Made by a program: the position numbers and the translations under genes
Source of the DNA: Nevskiaceae bacterium
GTDB lineage: Bacteria; Pseudomonadota; Gammaproteobacteria; Steroidobacterales; Steroidobacteraceae
Direction of reading: 5' to 3'
DNA length: 58,105 nucleotides
Assembly (NCBI GenBank): GCA_018883185.1
Contig: VEQP01000018.1
Span: 1-58,105, forward strand
The notes under the pieces: generated by a model
Databases searched by the model: none
What the model was told of the DNA's origin: nothing
The model's input: the letters and a program-made list of their open reading frames with translations, nothing else
Shown: positions 7,198-15,413 of the stretch, one piece after another
How positions within the stretch are numbered: the stretch's first letter is position 1
Layout: the number at the start of each line of letters is the position of its first letter

Positions 7198-7793
7198 TCA
7201 CCGTCAGCCTCAACCAAAACCCCTATGCGCTCGAGGAAGACGCACACGCGCGCCTCGAGATCTATCTCGCGGAGTCTGCCGCGACGCTCGTCAGCAACCC
7301 CGACCGCGCCGAGATCCTCGCTGACCTCGAGCAGGCGATTGCCGATCAGTGCAGCCGCCGGCTGCAACCCGGACACACCGTGATCACGCTCGGCGAGTTA
7401 CAACCCGCGCTCGAAGAAATCGGCCGAGTGGCTGACCCGGCCGCGGGCGATGCGACTCACCGGGGTGCGACCCACGACAACACGGCAAACAATGCCGCAG
7501 CGGCCGAGCCGGTGACTCGAGCCGGGCTAGAGCAACTAAGCGAAGGCGCTTGGATCAGCGGTGTCTGCAACGGGCTCGCACGTAGCGCGGGCATCGATGT
7601 GACGCTGACGCGCGTGATCGCCCTGCTGCTGCTGTTTGTCACCGGCGGCACGATGGTGGTGCTGTATCTGGCGCTGATGCTGCTGATGCCCTACGCGCCC
7701 TTGCAAATCGACGGCCCGCCGCTGCGCAAGATCCCGGCCAAGTGCCGCGAGATCGTGACTTCGCTCAGAGCGAAGATTGCCGCTATGGTTTGA
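7185..7793 (+). CDS. PspC domain-containing membrane protein
   Basis: 202 residues. The N-terminal half is a soluble helical domain (about residues 1-90) seen in other long PspC proteins. After a low-complexity linker rich in Ala, Thr and Asn, a PspC domain follows (about 115-165): EGAWISGVCNGLARSAGIDVTLTRVIALLLLF, with one or two membrane helices. PspC proteins act at the inner membrane in envelope stress responses and can be antitoxin-like regulators of PspB/A; here no pspA or pspB is present. The ATG at 7185 overlaps padR by 13 bases. Regulation by the PadR protein is the natural inference. Confidence 0.88.
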   Translation: MQRVITVSLNQNPYALEEDAHARLEIYLAESAATLVSNPDRAEILADLEQAIADQCSRRLQPGHTVITLGELQPALEEIGRVADPAAGDATHRGATHDNTANNAAAAEPVTRAGLEQLSEGAWISGVCNGLARSAGIDVTLTRVIALLLLFVTGGTMVVLYLALMLLMPYAPLQIDGPPLRKIPAKCREIVTSLRAKIAAMV

Positions 7794-7799
7794 GAGCGC

Positions 7800-8399
7800 T
7801 CAGCCGCCGTCGATGGTTGCGTACTTGAGTACGGCGAATACCATCACCATCGATAATATGAAGTCGCCGAAGCTCGTGTAGTACAGCCACATGTCTTTGG
7901 AAAAATACGTGGCGACTAGATAGTTCACCGTTGCCATGATCACGCCCAGCACACCCATGCCGAACGAAAACCGCCGGGTATCGATCGGCGCCGGCATATA
8001 CCGCATCAGCCGACCACCAAAATAGTTTCCTTTGTTGAAGAGCGCGTCAGCAAACATCAGCATGGCGATGAAACCACCGAGGAAGGTGCTTTTCATCTTC
8101 ACGGCCCAGTCGTCGTCGAACGCGTAAGAAAACGCAGCCGAAGCCAGCAACATGAACACGCCGAACATGGCAAGACCACCGAGCAGGTCGACCTTCACGA
8201 AGCGCTGTACGACAACGACGGCAAGACCAGCCCCCGCGGTGATCAACGCCGAGAGACTCAGATCGTCCGTCACCTTGGCGAGAATGAAAAACAGCGCACC
8301 GAGCGACAGATCGACTGCGAGCGAATATTTGTTGCGGTTCCACTGAGCGCGCGCGCGCGCCTCTTCGTCATCGTGCTGCGGGTTCGGTTCAGTAGTCAC
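7800..8399 (-). CDS. IspZ/YciB-like inner membrane protein
   Basis: A 199-residue membrane protein with about five hydrophobic helices after a charged cytoplasmic N terminus (NPQHDDEEARARAQWNRNKY). The pattern of helices, with DLSLGALFFILAK, GLAVVVVQRF, FADALFNKGNYFGGRLM and FSFGMGVLGVIMATVNYLVA, resembles the intracellular septation protein A (IspZ/YciB) family, which has roles in cell-envelope synthesis and division. The assignment is moderate since the family is loosely conserved. It is the third gene of a unit, overlapping the GNAT gene upstream by four bases (8396-8399), and converges on the pspC gene. Confidence 0.7.
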   Translation of the reverse strand: MTTEPNPQHDDEEARARAQWNRNKYSLAVDLSLGALFFILAKVTDDLSLSALITAGAGLAVVVVQRFVKVDLLGGLAMFGVFMLLASAAFSYAFDDDWAVKMKSTFLGGFIAMLMFADALFNKGNYFGGRLMRYMPAPIDTRRFSFGMGVLGVIMATVNYLVATYFSKDMWLYYTSFGDFILSMVMVFAVLKYATIDGG

Positions 8400-8929
8400 G
8401 CTGGCTCCACAAAGTCGGTCTTGTCGATGAAATAGTGCAGGAAGGACGTCGTCACTCCTCCACTCTCACGCACGGCCTCGTGCGACAGGCGGGCACCGAT
8501 CTTGCGCATCGCCGCCTGCGACCGAAGGTTGTCAGTGCCGACGTGAAACCACACGCGATCGACGAACCGGAACGCATGCTGCAGCATCAGACGCTTGAGT
8601 TCACTGTTGTGGCGACCACCCCAACATGCACGCACCAGGAAAGTGTAGCCGACGACGACGTCATTCGCCTCGGGGTTCCACGCGTAATAGCTGGAGGAGC
8701 CAATGACAGCGCCTGAGCTACGATCCTGCACAAGCAATGCGCCACCCGACTCAAGCAGTCGCTCGAACAATCGTGCAAAGACCGACTCGCGCCAACGATC
8801 CGGCTCGGGATGTTGCGACCAGATCAGCGGATCAGCCGCGGCCTGCTGCAGCAGTGCGAAGTCGCCGCGCTCGAGCGGACGCAGGCTGACCCGCGTACCA
8901 CTCAAGCGCGGCTGGCCATCGAATCTCAC
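8396..8929 (-). CDS. GNAT family N-acetyltransferase
   Basis: 177 residues, RimJ/RimL-like. It shares long blocks with the GNAT at 310-834, such as GSSSYYAWNP, CWGG, SELKRLMLQHAF, FVDRVWFH and ARLSHE, so these are paralogs. The substrate is unknown. It overlaps the S9 peptidase gene by four bases upstream (8926-8929) and the IspZ-like gene by four downstream, so all three are translated from one message. Coupling of an acetyltransferase with an exported peptidase and a membrane protein hints at a peptide- or envelope-related role, but nothing in the sequence proves it. Confidence 0.88.
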   Translation of the reverse strand: MRFDGQPRLSGTRVSLRPLERGDFALLQQAAADPLIWSQHPEPDRWRESVFARLFERLLESGGALLVQDRSSGAVIGSSSYYAWNPEANDVVVGYTFLVRACWGGRHNSELKRLMLQHAFRFVDRVWFHVGTDNLRSQAAMRKIGARLSHEAVRESGGVTTSFLHYFIDKTDFVEPA

Positions 8930-10953
8930 TTCAGGGCGGCTTCAAGGCCCGGCGTGAACGCAGCACCCTCGGGCACTTTGGCTGAAGACGCCTTGACGGT
9001 GTTGCCGATGACTTCGGCGCGACCACCGAGGCAAGCGGAGAGGAAGTTCTCAGTGACGGCGTTGAAGGCGATATTGTTCTCCGGTCGCGCGAAGCCGTGA
9101 CCTTCATCAGGGAACAGCACATAAGTGACCGGGATGCCCTTCGACTTCATGGCGGTCACGATCTGGTCGGATTCAGCCTGATTGACGCGCGGATCATTAG
9201 CTCCCTGCCCAATCAGCAAGGGCCGCACGATGTTGCCGGCCTTGTACAGCGGTGAGCGCTCCTTGAGCAACTTCAGACCTTCAGGCGTATTGGGGTTGCC
9301 CATGCGCTGATGAAACTGCGCGATCCCCGCCGTCCAATACGGCGGAATGGTCTTGAGCAGTGTCTCGAGGTTGGAAGGACCTACAATGTCGACACCACAC
9401 GCGAAAGTAGTCGGCGTGAATGTGAGTCCCACCAACGTAGCGTATCCCCCGTAGGAGCCGCCCATAATGGCGATCTTGTCGGCTGGAGCAATTTTTGCGT
9501 TGATCGCCCACTGCACGGCATCGATCAAGTCATCGTGCATCTTGCCGGCCCACTCGAGGTTTGCGGCCTCGATGAACTGCTTGCCGAACCCCGTCGAGCC
9601 GCGATAGTTGACCGACAACACCGCGTACCCGCGATTGGCGAGCCATTGGTGATACGCGTCGTACCCGTAGTCATCGCGCGCCCAAGGTCCGCCATGGACG
9701 AGGAGTACGAGTGGCACGGGCGCTTCGGGGCGACCATCCCCGTTCGCATCGCTGCCGGGAGGCAGCGTCAGATACGACGGCAGCGTCAAACCATCGCGCG
9801 AAGTGAGTTCAAGAGTCTGCATCGGTTGCAACGGAGCACCCTGCAACTCGGGGCGCGACACATACAGCTGCTTCAACGACCGTTGCGTTCGATCGAAGAG
9901 ATGGACCGAAGGTGACGCCACAACCGGGTCGACCGCCACTGTCCAGAGCCGATCGTCGTCGGTGCGGGTGGTGACGCTGACTTCTCCCTTGAGCTGTTCA
10001 CGCAACCACTTGAGGTCGGCACCGACTTTAGGGTCGATTGCTGTCCACTCTTCGCGCAGGAAGTTGACGGCATACGCCTCGATCTCGCCGCTGCGCGGGT
10101 TGCTCATGGCATTGCTGACATCCGCTCGCGCGCTTTCGCCGATGACGCGAGTCTTGCCACTCGCCATGTCTTGAGCGACGAGCGCGGCGGTATTACGGCC
10201 ACGGCTGTCGATCCAGTAGAGCGTCTTGCTGTCGGTGGTGAAGCCCACAGGTTGCGTGGTCAAGGAATCTTCGAGAGTGGTCGAGGCCACAGCCGACGAA
10301 TCGACGACGTTGTTACGCACGGTGAAAAAATCATAGCCACCGGCCTCGTTCGGTCGCAGCGCCATGCGCAACATCAGGTTGGCATCGGCGATGAAGCCCG
10401 CGTAGCCGTCACCGCGAATGATTTCGGTGAGCTTGCCGGTCTTCAATTCGAGACTGTGGACGTCATGCCACCGTGCATCACGATTATTGAGGCCGATGAG
10501 GATGCGATCCTTGACCAGGGGCGATACGTTGACGATCTCTACGCGGGTTTTCTCGAACGGGGTCAGTGTGCGCTCCTTGCCGCTTTGCAGATCGATGCCA
10601 TAAAGCAGGAAGTTTTCGTCTCCGCCCTTGTCCTGGATGTACATGACCATTGAGCTGTCCGGGGCCCAGAACGACTGACGAATCGGCCGATCTTTGGATG
10701 CGGTCAAAGGCCGCGCATCATCGAGACGCGCTACGGGGGCCACCCAGATGTTCATGACGCCATCTCGAGGTGCCAGCCACGACAACCACTGTCCGTTCGG
10801 TGACAGTGACGCACCCGCTCGACTCGGGTTACCGAAGAGTTTGCTGCGTTCGATCAACGGCGCCGCCTGGGCCGCGGCGACGGCAGGCGTGGATGTGGCA
10901 TAGGTCGATAGGGTCACGAGAGCTCCGAGCAGAAAAGTCTTGTAGTACTTCAT
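8926..10953 (-). CDS. S9 family prolyl oligopeptidase-type peptidase, exported
   Basis: 675 residues. A Sec signal peptide (KYYKTFLLGALVTLSTYATSTPAVA, cleavage near 27) sends it to the periplasm. A beta-propeller-type region follows (about 40-390), then the alpha/beta hydrolase domain from about 400. The catalytic triad is visible: Ser500 in GGSYGG, Asp587 in GANDPRV and His619 in DEGHGF. The family removes dipeptides or cleaves short peptides after a preferred residue; acyl-aminoacyl or dipeptidyl peptidase activity is most likely. AAGGA stands before the ATG. It lies 24 bases after the 179-residue membrane protein gene and overlaps the GNAT gene. Confidence 0.93.
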   Translation of the reverse strand: MKYYKTFLLGALVTLSTYATSTPAVAAAQAAPLIERSKLFGNPSRAGASLSPNGQWLSWLAPRDGVMNIWVAPVARLDDARPLTASKDRPIRQSFWAPDSSMVMYIQDKGGDENFLLYGIDLQSGKERTLTPFEKTRVEIVNVSPLVKDRILIGLNNRDARWHDVHSLELKTGKLTEIIRGDGYAGFIADANLMLRMALRPNEAGGYDFFTVRNNVVDSSAVASTTLEDSLTTQPVGFTTDSKTLYWIDSRGRNTAALVAQDMASGKTRVIGESARADVSNAMSNPRSGEIEAYAVNFLREEWTAIDPKVGADLKWLREQLKGEVSVTTRTDDDRLWTVAVDPVVASPSVHLFDRTQRSLKQLYVSRPELQGAPLQPMQTLELTSRDGLTLPSYLTLPPGSDANGDGRPEAPVPLVLLVHGGPWARDDYGYDAYHQWLANRGYAVLSVNYRGSTGFGKQFIEAANLEWAGKMHDDLIDAVQWAINAKIAPADKIAIMGGSYGGYATLVGLTFTPTTFACGVDIVGPSNLETLLKTIPPYWTAGIAQFHQRMGNPNTPEGLKLLKERSPLYKAGNIVRPLLIGQGANDPRVNQAESDQIVTAMKSKGIPVTYVLFPDEGHGFARPENNIAFNAVTENFLSACLGGRAEVIGNTVKASSAKVPEGAAFTPGLEAALK

Positions 10954-10977
10954 GGGGGCTATCCTTCGAGCAAGAGA

Positions 10978-11517
10978 TCAATCTTCGACGGCAGGTTCGG
11001 ACGGGAGGTTCCACGCCAGAACCATCGCCGGCAACGAAGCCGCCAGCATAGCGGCGGAAATCAACAACGCCGTTATGCCAAGACCCATGTCGCTGCCAGC
11101 GGGAGATGGATCGCCCTGCAAAGCGTCATCGGCAATGTACAGCAGGGCATAGACCGTGAACGCCAGGGTCAACAGACGGTAGGCCACAGTGAAGGCCGCA
11201 TCGCGCGCCGAAATTTGCCGCTCGTCGAGCAACTCGTTCGGCGAATCGGCGATGTGTCGGACCGCCTTGCGCAACACGAAATACAGCACGATGACGCCGG
11301 CGAACAGCGTGAACTCGAGGTAGGTCTGCCACTTCGTAGTCGGCAGCAGTATCTGCGCCGCGAGCGCAAAGATCAGCCCAGTCAGCGTCAGCACCAGAAG
11401 ACGACGTGCCGACTGCTGCCGAAAGCGCGAGGGCTTGCGATCGTTAAGGCTCTTGAGCACCTCACTTTCGGTGACGCCTTCCAACCAGAAAATACGATTG
11501 CGCTTTTTTCCGCTCAC
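10978..11517 (-). CDS. Four-helix membrane protein next to XRE regulator
   Basis: 179 residues from a GTG start at 11517. Start choice: the GTG lies two bases after the XRE gene's stop and follows AAAGAG; the longer open frame upstream runs through the XRE gene and is not credible. The N terminus is basic (SGKKRNRIFW), then about four membrane helices occur (roughly 37-57, 62-80, 109-128 and 143-165), the first two close together. No enzymatic motif is visible. Such XRE/membrane-protein pairs are common and mostly uncharacterised. The S9 peptidase gene follows after 24 bases. Confidence 0.75.
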   Translation of the reverse strand: MSGKKRNRIFWLEGVTESEVLKSLNDRKPSRFRQQSARRLLVLTLTGLIFALAAQILLPTTKWQTYLEFTLFAGVIVLYFVLRKAVRHIADSPNELLDERQISARDAAFTVAYRLLTLAFTVYALLYIADDALQGDPSPAGSDMGLGITALLISAAMLAASLPAMVLAWNLPSEPAVED

Positions 11518-11518
11518 G

Positions 11519-11752
11519 TTATTTACTCTTTCGAAACGGCTTGATGGAGAAAATCTCGCCGACCTCGGCACCGAGCACGCCGGCAATTTTGAGGGCCAGC
11601 AGCAGACTCGGACTGTACTCGCCGCGTTCAAGGTAGCCGATGGTTTGGTAGTGCACGCCTACGGCGTCGGCCAGTTGCTGACGGCTGAGGCCCTGCTGCA
11701 GACGCAGTTCCTCGACGCGATTGAAAACCGGATCTTCCTTCGAGCGACTCAT
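11519..11752 (-). CDS. XRE family helix-turn-helix regulator
   Basis: A 77-residue Cro/CI-type protein that is almost only a helix-turn-helix: NRVEELRLQQGLSRQQLADAVG, then VHYQTIGYLERGEYSPSLLLALKIAGVLG and the tail EIFSIKPF. These short proteins bind palindromic operators as dimers. GGTGAG precedes the ATG. It is followed by a membrane protein gene, with stop and start two bases apart. The 16-bp palindrome at 11767-11782 lies directly upstream and is the obvious autoregulatory site. Confidence 0.92.
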   Translation of the reverse strand: MSRSKEDPVFNRVEELRLQQGLSRQQLADAVGVHYQTIGYLERGEYSPSLLLALKIAGVLGAEVGEIFSIKPFRKSK

Positions 11753-11766
11753 GCGATCTCACCATA

Positions 11767-11782
11767 AATGCTATATAGCATT
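11767..11782. promoter_or_regulatory. Perfect 16-bp palindrome, candidate XRE operator
   Basis: AATGCTATATAGCATT is a perfect dyad between the divergent XRE gene (start 11752) and AMP nucleosidase gene (start 11827). Its TATATA core can serve as a -10 for the XRE gene on the minus strand, so a bound dimer would block that promoter. Confidence 0.65.
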
Positions 11783-11826
11783 CATGCAATACCCGCTTGG
11801 CAAACAGCCGTGATAACGTCGCCGCC

Positions 11827-12603
11827 ATGAAAACCAAGAAGGACATCGTCGACAACTGGCTGCCGCGATACACGGGCTCGGCCCTCGAGGACTTCGGCGA
11901 ACACGTGCTGTTGACCAACTTCGGCAACTATCTCGACCTATTCGCCGCCCAAACGGGGGCCGTCGTGGTAGGTCGCGACCGCCCTATGCCGAACGCCACG
12001 GCTGACGGCATCACCATGATCAACTTCGGCATGGGCAGTGCCAATGCGGCCACGGTGATGGACCTGCTGTCGGCGATTAACCCCAAAGCCGTGCTGCTAC
12101 TCGGCAAATGCGGCGGCCTCAAGCGCAAAAATCAGATCGGTGATCTCGTGCTGCCGATCGCTGCCATCCGCGGCGAAGGCACCTCCGATGATTACTTGCT
12201 GCCCGAAGTGCCGGCTCTGCCCGCGTTCAGCCTGCAACGCGCGGTGTCGACCATGATTCGGGATCTCGACTGTGACTACTGGACGGGGACGGTCTACACC
12301 ACCAACCGTCGGGTCTGGGAGCACGACGATGAATTCAAGGAGTACCTGCGCAAGACGCGCTGCATGGCCATCGACATGGAGACTGCGACGATTTTCGCCG
12401 CCGGCTTCGCCAACTCGATCCCCTCAGGCGCATTGTTACTCGTCAGCGATCAACCGATGGTGCCCGAGGGCGTGAAGACGGAAGCCTCAGATCGCAAAGT
12501 CACCAACGAGTTTGTCGATCGCCACATTCGCATCGGCATCGAGGCCCTGCGGCTGATCCGCCGCCACGGCAAGAGCGTCAAGCATCTGCGCTTCGACGAG
12601 TGA
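11827..12603 (+). CDS. amn: AMP nucleosidase (short form)
   Basis: 258 residues. Hydrolyses AMP to adenine and ribose 5-phosphate. The phosphorylase/nucleosidase fold is recognised by INFGMGSANAATVMDLLSAI, VLLLGKCGGLKRKNQIGDLVLP, the purine-site segment CMAIDMETATIFAAGFAN and LLVSDQPMVPEGVKT. The length matches the short AMP nucleosidases that lack the large N-terminal regulatory domain of the E. coli enzyme. I chose the ATG at 11827, where the family alignment begins (KTKKDIV), over a TTG at 11797. It stands alone, divergent from the XRE gene and converging on the AllA-like gene with a 26-base overlap. Confidence 0.93.
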   Translation: MKTKKDIVDNWLPRYTGSALEDFGEHVLLTNFGNYLDLFAAQTGAVVVGRDRPMPNATADGITMINFGMGSANAATVMDLLSAINPKAVLLLGKCGGLKRKNQIGDLVLPIAAIRGEGTSDDYLLPEVPALPAFSLQRAVSTMIRDLDCDYWTGTVYTTNRRVWEHDDEFKEYLRKTRCMAIDMETATIFAAGFANSIPSGALLLVSDQPMVPEGVKTEASDRKVTNEFVDRHIRIGIEALRLIRRHGKSVKHLRFDE

Positions 12604-13141
12604 TACGCAAAGTCACATCGAATCGTTTGCCGATGTGGCGTTTCTGTAAATCCTCACCGATGGCTTCACCATCGGCGATGGCGTCGAGATTACGGTTGGT
12701 CTCATTGCGTAGGATCACCACGAGATCAAGCGGCTGCGCGAGTGCGAACGGAAACTCGTGCCATGTACCGAGGTGCATGAGAAAGCCGCAGTCGCCATCG
12801 AAACTGAAGGCTTTCACGGCAGACAAATCCGGCAACTCCGCCTCACCCGTCGGCGCCACCACCACGGCATAGGGCTGACCGTTGAGCGGCAGGAACGCCT
12901 GCGTATGCTTAAAGTGCCGCTCCATCCAGATGACATCGAGTGTCCGCGGCCGAACACGCGCAACGGAGAGGCAGGTGTCGGCATCGGAAATGAAGCGTGG
13001 TTTCTCGACCAATTCCACCGCATCATCGTAGAAACGTGTGCGACTCGTGGGTCTGCCGCGATCGACCCCGACCAACTCCCCGAACGGCGCGATGTTTTCC
13101 GGCGTGGCCGCAAGCAGCGGCAATTCGAGGATCCGCGACAC
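12578..13141 (-). CDS. Ureidoglycolate lyase (AllA)-like protein
   Basis: 187 residues from the GTG at 13141; an in-frame ATG at 13192 would add 17 residues and overlap the upstream gene. The cupin-like AllA fold is suggested by LLAATPENIAPFGELVGVD, IWMERHFKHTQAFLPLNGQPYAVVVAP, FLMHLGTWHEFPFAL and VVILRNETNRNLDAI. In the family, AllA releases urea from ureidoglycolate in purine breakdown, but no other allantoin genes are here and the substrate is uncertain. It follows the dienelactone hydrolase gene by eight bases and overlaps the amn end by 26 bases on the opposite strand. Confidence 0.75.
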   Translation of the reverse strand: MSRILELPLLAATPENIAPFGELVGVDRGRPTSRTRFYDDAVELVEKPRFISDADTCLSVARVRPRTLDVIWMERHFKHTQAFLPLNGQPYAVVVAPTGEAELPDLSAVKAFSFDGDCGFLMHLGTWHEFPFALAQPLDLVVILRNETNRNLDAIADGEAIGEDLQKRHIGKRFDVTLRITRRSADA

Positions 13142-13149
13142 GCGCGGGC

Positions 13150-13887
13150 TCAGCGAAACGCCTTCGCCCAAAACGCTTTCATGTCTTCCCACGACTGACG
13201 GTCGGTCTTTTCGTCGTAAGCCAACGGTAGGTTGTACTTCTTGCCCTTGTCGGTCGCTTCGGGGTTGGTGAACCCGTGCTTGGCACCGGGATAGGAAATG
13301 AACTGATAGTCGACGCCGAGTTCATCCATTTCCTTGCGGAAGGCGGCCTGATCATCCGCGGGAACCATGCCATCGGCTTCGCCGTGGCAAATGAGCACGC
13401 TCGGCTTGAACTCACCGGGCTGAGCCACGTGAGCGCGGGTCAAGGCGCCATGGAAACTCGCCACCCCGCGCAGCGGCAAGCCGATGCGACCCATGTGCAA
13501 CGACAAGGCACCACCCAAGCAATAACCCATGGCACCGATGCGCTCCGGATCAACCAGCGGATGCGCTTTGAGTTGTTCGTAGGCAGCCTTGAGGCGTTCA
13601 CCCAGTGCCGGAACGTCGCTGAACAGGCCACCCATCAAACTGCCCGCCTCGGCGGCGTCCGCCGCCTCGCGCCCATCGCCGTAGACGTCCGTTGCCATGG
13701 CGACAAACCCGAGGCCCGCTAATTCGCGCGCCCGGCGACGCAGATAGTCGTTGAGACCCCACCACTCGGGAAGCACGATGAGCCCAGGACGCTTGCCTGA
13801 CCGCGACGGGTCGTAAGCGAGGTAGCTCGCCAAATCGCGCCCGCCTGCATGGTAGCGAATGATGTCGGTGTGGGACGTGTCGGGCAT
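13150..13887 (-). CDS. Dienelactone hydrolase family protein
   Basis: 245 residues, single alpha/beta hydrolase domain. The nucleophile motif is GYCLGG with Cys as nucleophile (about residue 124), with Asp in HGEADGMV and His in GAKHGF, the classical Cys-Asp-His triad of this family. Such enzymes open lactones such as dienelactone in chloroaromatic breakdown; here no aromatic pathway is nearby, so the substrate is open. The ATG at 13887 is chosen because the family starts at DTSHTDIIRY; an upstream ATG at 13965 overlaps the trmB region. It is followed by the AllA-like gene. Confidence 0.9.
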   Translation of the reverse strand: MPDTSHTDIIRYHAGGRDLASYLAYDPSRSGKRPGLIVLPEWWGLNDYLRRRARELAGLGFVAMATDVYGDGREAADAAEAGSLMGGLFSDVPALGERLKAAYEQLKAHPLVDPERIGAMGYCLGGALSLHMGRIGLPLRGVASFHGALTRAHVAQPGEFKPSVLICHGEADGMVPADDQAAFRKEMDELGVDYQFISYPGAKHGFTNPEATDKGKKYNLPLAYDEKTDRQSWEDMKAFWAKAFR

Positions 13888-13996
13888 GGGCGCAACCAAG
13901 GAGTCAGAGTGGGAGTAACGCAACTTTCGCAAGCCGTGAGGCTCCGATGCAAGCCTGTTGTGCATCGAATGCCGCGAGCCGGGCGATTTGCGATGC

Positions 13997-14002
13997 GATA
14001 AT
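13997..14002 (+). promoter_or_regulatory. Candidate trmB -10 element, leaderless start
   Basis: GATAAT ends seven bases before the trmB ATG at 14010, and no Shine-Dalgarno sequence lies between. Confidence 0.45.
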
Positions 14003-14009
14003 ACGCGGC

Positions 14010-14747
14010 ATGCCGGACACCCAACCGCCCCACACTGCCGGCGCGCTGCCGCAGCGCCGGATACGCAGCTATGTGTTGCGCGCAGGCCGCATCACCGCCG
14101 CGCAGCAGCGTGCGCTACAGGAGCTGTGGCCTCGATACGGTATCGACGGACCCGCACCAGGCGTCACGGCCTACCTCGATCTGGAACAGTTATTCGGCCG
14201 CCTCGCCCCGTTGGTGGTCGAAATCGGTTTTGGCAACGGCGACAACCTGCTTGCCCTGGCAACGCGGGAGCCGGAGCGCAATTTTCTCGGCCTCGAGGTT
14301 CACCGCGCTGGCGTCGGCCACCTGATGCATCAAGCGGCCGAGAGCGATCTGCGCAATTTGCGCATCGCCTGTCACGATGCCGTGGAAGTGTTGTCGCAGC
14401 AACTCGCACCAGGCTGCATCGACGAGGTGCTGATCCTGTTTCCGGATCCATGGCATAAAACGCGACACCACAAGCGCCGACTGATCCAACCCGAGTTCGT
14501 CGATCTGCTCGCCTCACGCCTACGCGTCGGCGGCCGTTTGAACCTCGCCACGGACTGGGAGCCCTACGCCATACACATGCTCGAGGTGATTGGCGCCAAC
14601 GCTGCATTTCGTAATCTGGCGTCCGCCGGGTCTGCGTATGTACCGAGGCCGGACTGGCGCGCCCTCACCCGCTTCGAACGTCGCGGACAGCGCCTTGGAC
14701 ACGGTGTCTACGATCTATCGTTCGAGCGCGTCTCTAAGTCGGACTGA
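14010..14747 (+). CDS. trmB: tRNA (guanine-N7-)-methyltransferase
   Basis: 245 residues. Methylates N7 of guanine 46 in the variable loop of tRNAs using S-adenosylmethionine. The SAM site is LVVEIGFGNGDNLLALA (about residues 66-82); further marks are NFLGLEVHRAGVG, the catalytic segment ILFPDPWHKTRHHKRRLIQPEF and LNLATDWEPYAIHML. The N terminus has an Arg-rich stretch (QRRIRSYVLRAGRIT) that fits the family. The start at 14010 is set by the family and by a GATAAT hexamer seven bases upstream. It is a single gene, convergent with marC. Confidence 0.96.
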   Translation: MPDTQPPHTAGALPQRRIRSYVLRAGRITAAQQRALQELWPRYGIDGPAPGVTAYLDLEQLFGRLAPLVVEIGFGNGDNLLALATREPERNFLGLEVHRAGVGHLMHQAAESDLRNLRIACHDAVEVLSQQLAPGCIDEVLILFPDPWHKTRHHKRRLIQPEFVDLLASRLRVGGRLNLATDWEPYAIHMLEVIGANAAFRNLASAGSAYVPRPDWRALTRFERRGQRLGHGVYDLSFERVSKSD

Positions 14748-14768
14748 GTGCTCGCTACGTTAGCGCGC

Positions 14769-15410
14769 TCACGGCGTGGCAAGCGGCGCGAAGCTCGCGC
14801 GTATGCCATCGACGATGAACTGCACCGCGAGCGCGCCGAGCACCACGCCGAGTAGTCGGTTGGCCACGTTCGTGCCGGTGGCACCCAGCAGGCGCATGAG
14901 TCGGCCGGCGCCCAACATCATTAAGAGCGAAATCAGCAGCACCAACAGGGCTGCACCGAGCAGCACCGAAAAGAGCGCCGGTTGCGCCAGCACCGACACG
15001 GGGCCGAACCAGAGCAGGATCGTGGTCAACGCTCCAGGTCCGGACAGAAACGGGAAAGCCAACGGGAACACGGAAATGTCAGCGCGCCGACGGCTCTCAG
15101 CCTGCTCGTCGCTCGAGGTGCGCGTGCCGGACTCGCGAGCGAACACCATTTCGAGCGCCACGAGAAACAGCAGCAGACCGCCGAAGATGCGAAATGAATC
15201 GACGCTCACCCCGAGCGCATCGAGGAACGCCGCGCCGCTTAGCGCAAAGCCGACGATGATGAAGGTCGCCACCACCACGGCCTTGATCGCCATGCGCCGC
15301 CGGTACGTAGCGCTCGCACCCTCGGTCAGCGTGGCAAACACGGGGACGAGCGAGATCGGCTCGACCACGAGAAAAAAAACGACGAAAAATTTGAGGAAGG
15401 ATTCGAGCAT
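14769..15410 (-). CDS. MarC family membrane protein
   Basis: 213 residues with six predicted membrane helices. Opens with LKFFVVFFLVVEPISLVPVFATLTEG and contains SGAAFLDALGVSVDSFRIFGGLLLFLVALEMVF and FPFLSGPGALTTIL, the hallmark blocks of MarC/YchE proteins. The function is unclear; the family was once linked to multiple drug resistance and some members may export amino acids. The middle cytoplasmic loop is charged (RESGTRTSSDEQAESRRRAD). It is the last gene of the exoIII-ampG-Rieske-marC string, three bases after the Rieske stop. Confidence 0.92.
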   Translation of the reverse strand: MLESFLKFFVVFFLVVEPISLVPVFATLTEGASATYRRRMAIKAVVVATFIIVGFALSGAAFLDALGVSVDSFRIFGGLLLFLVALEMVFARESGTRTSSDEQAESRRRADISVFPLAFPFLSGPGALTTILLWFGPVSVLAQPALFSVLLGAALLVLLISLLMMLGAGRLMRLLGATGTNVANRLLGVVLGALAVQFIVDGIRASFAPLATP

Positions 15411-15413
15411 GGA

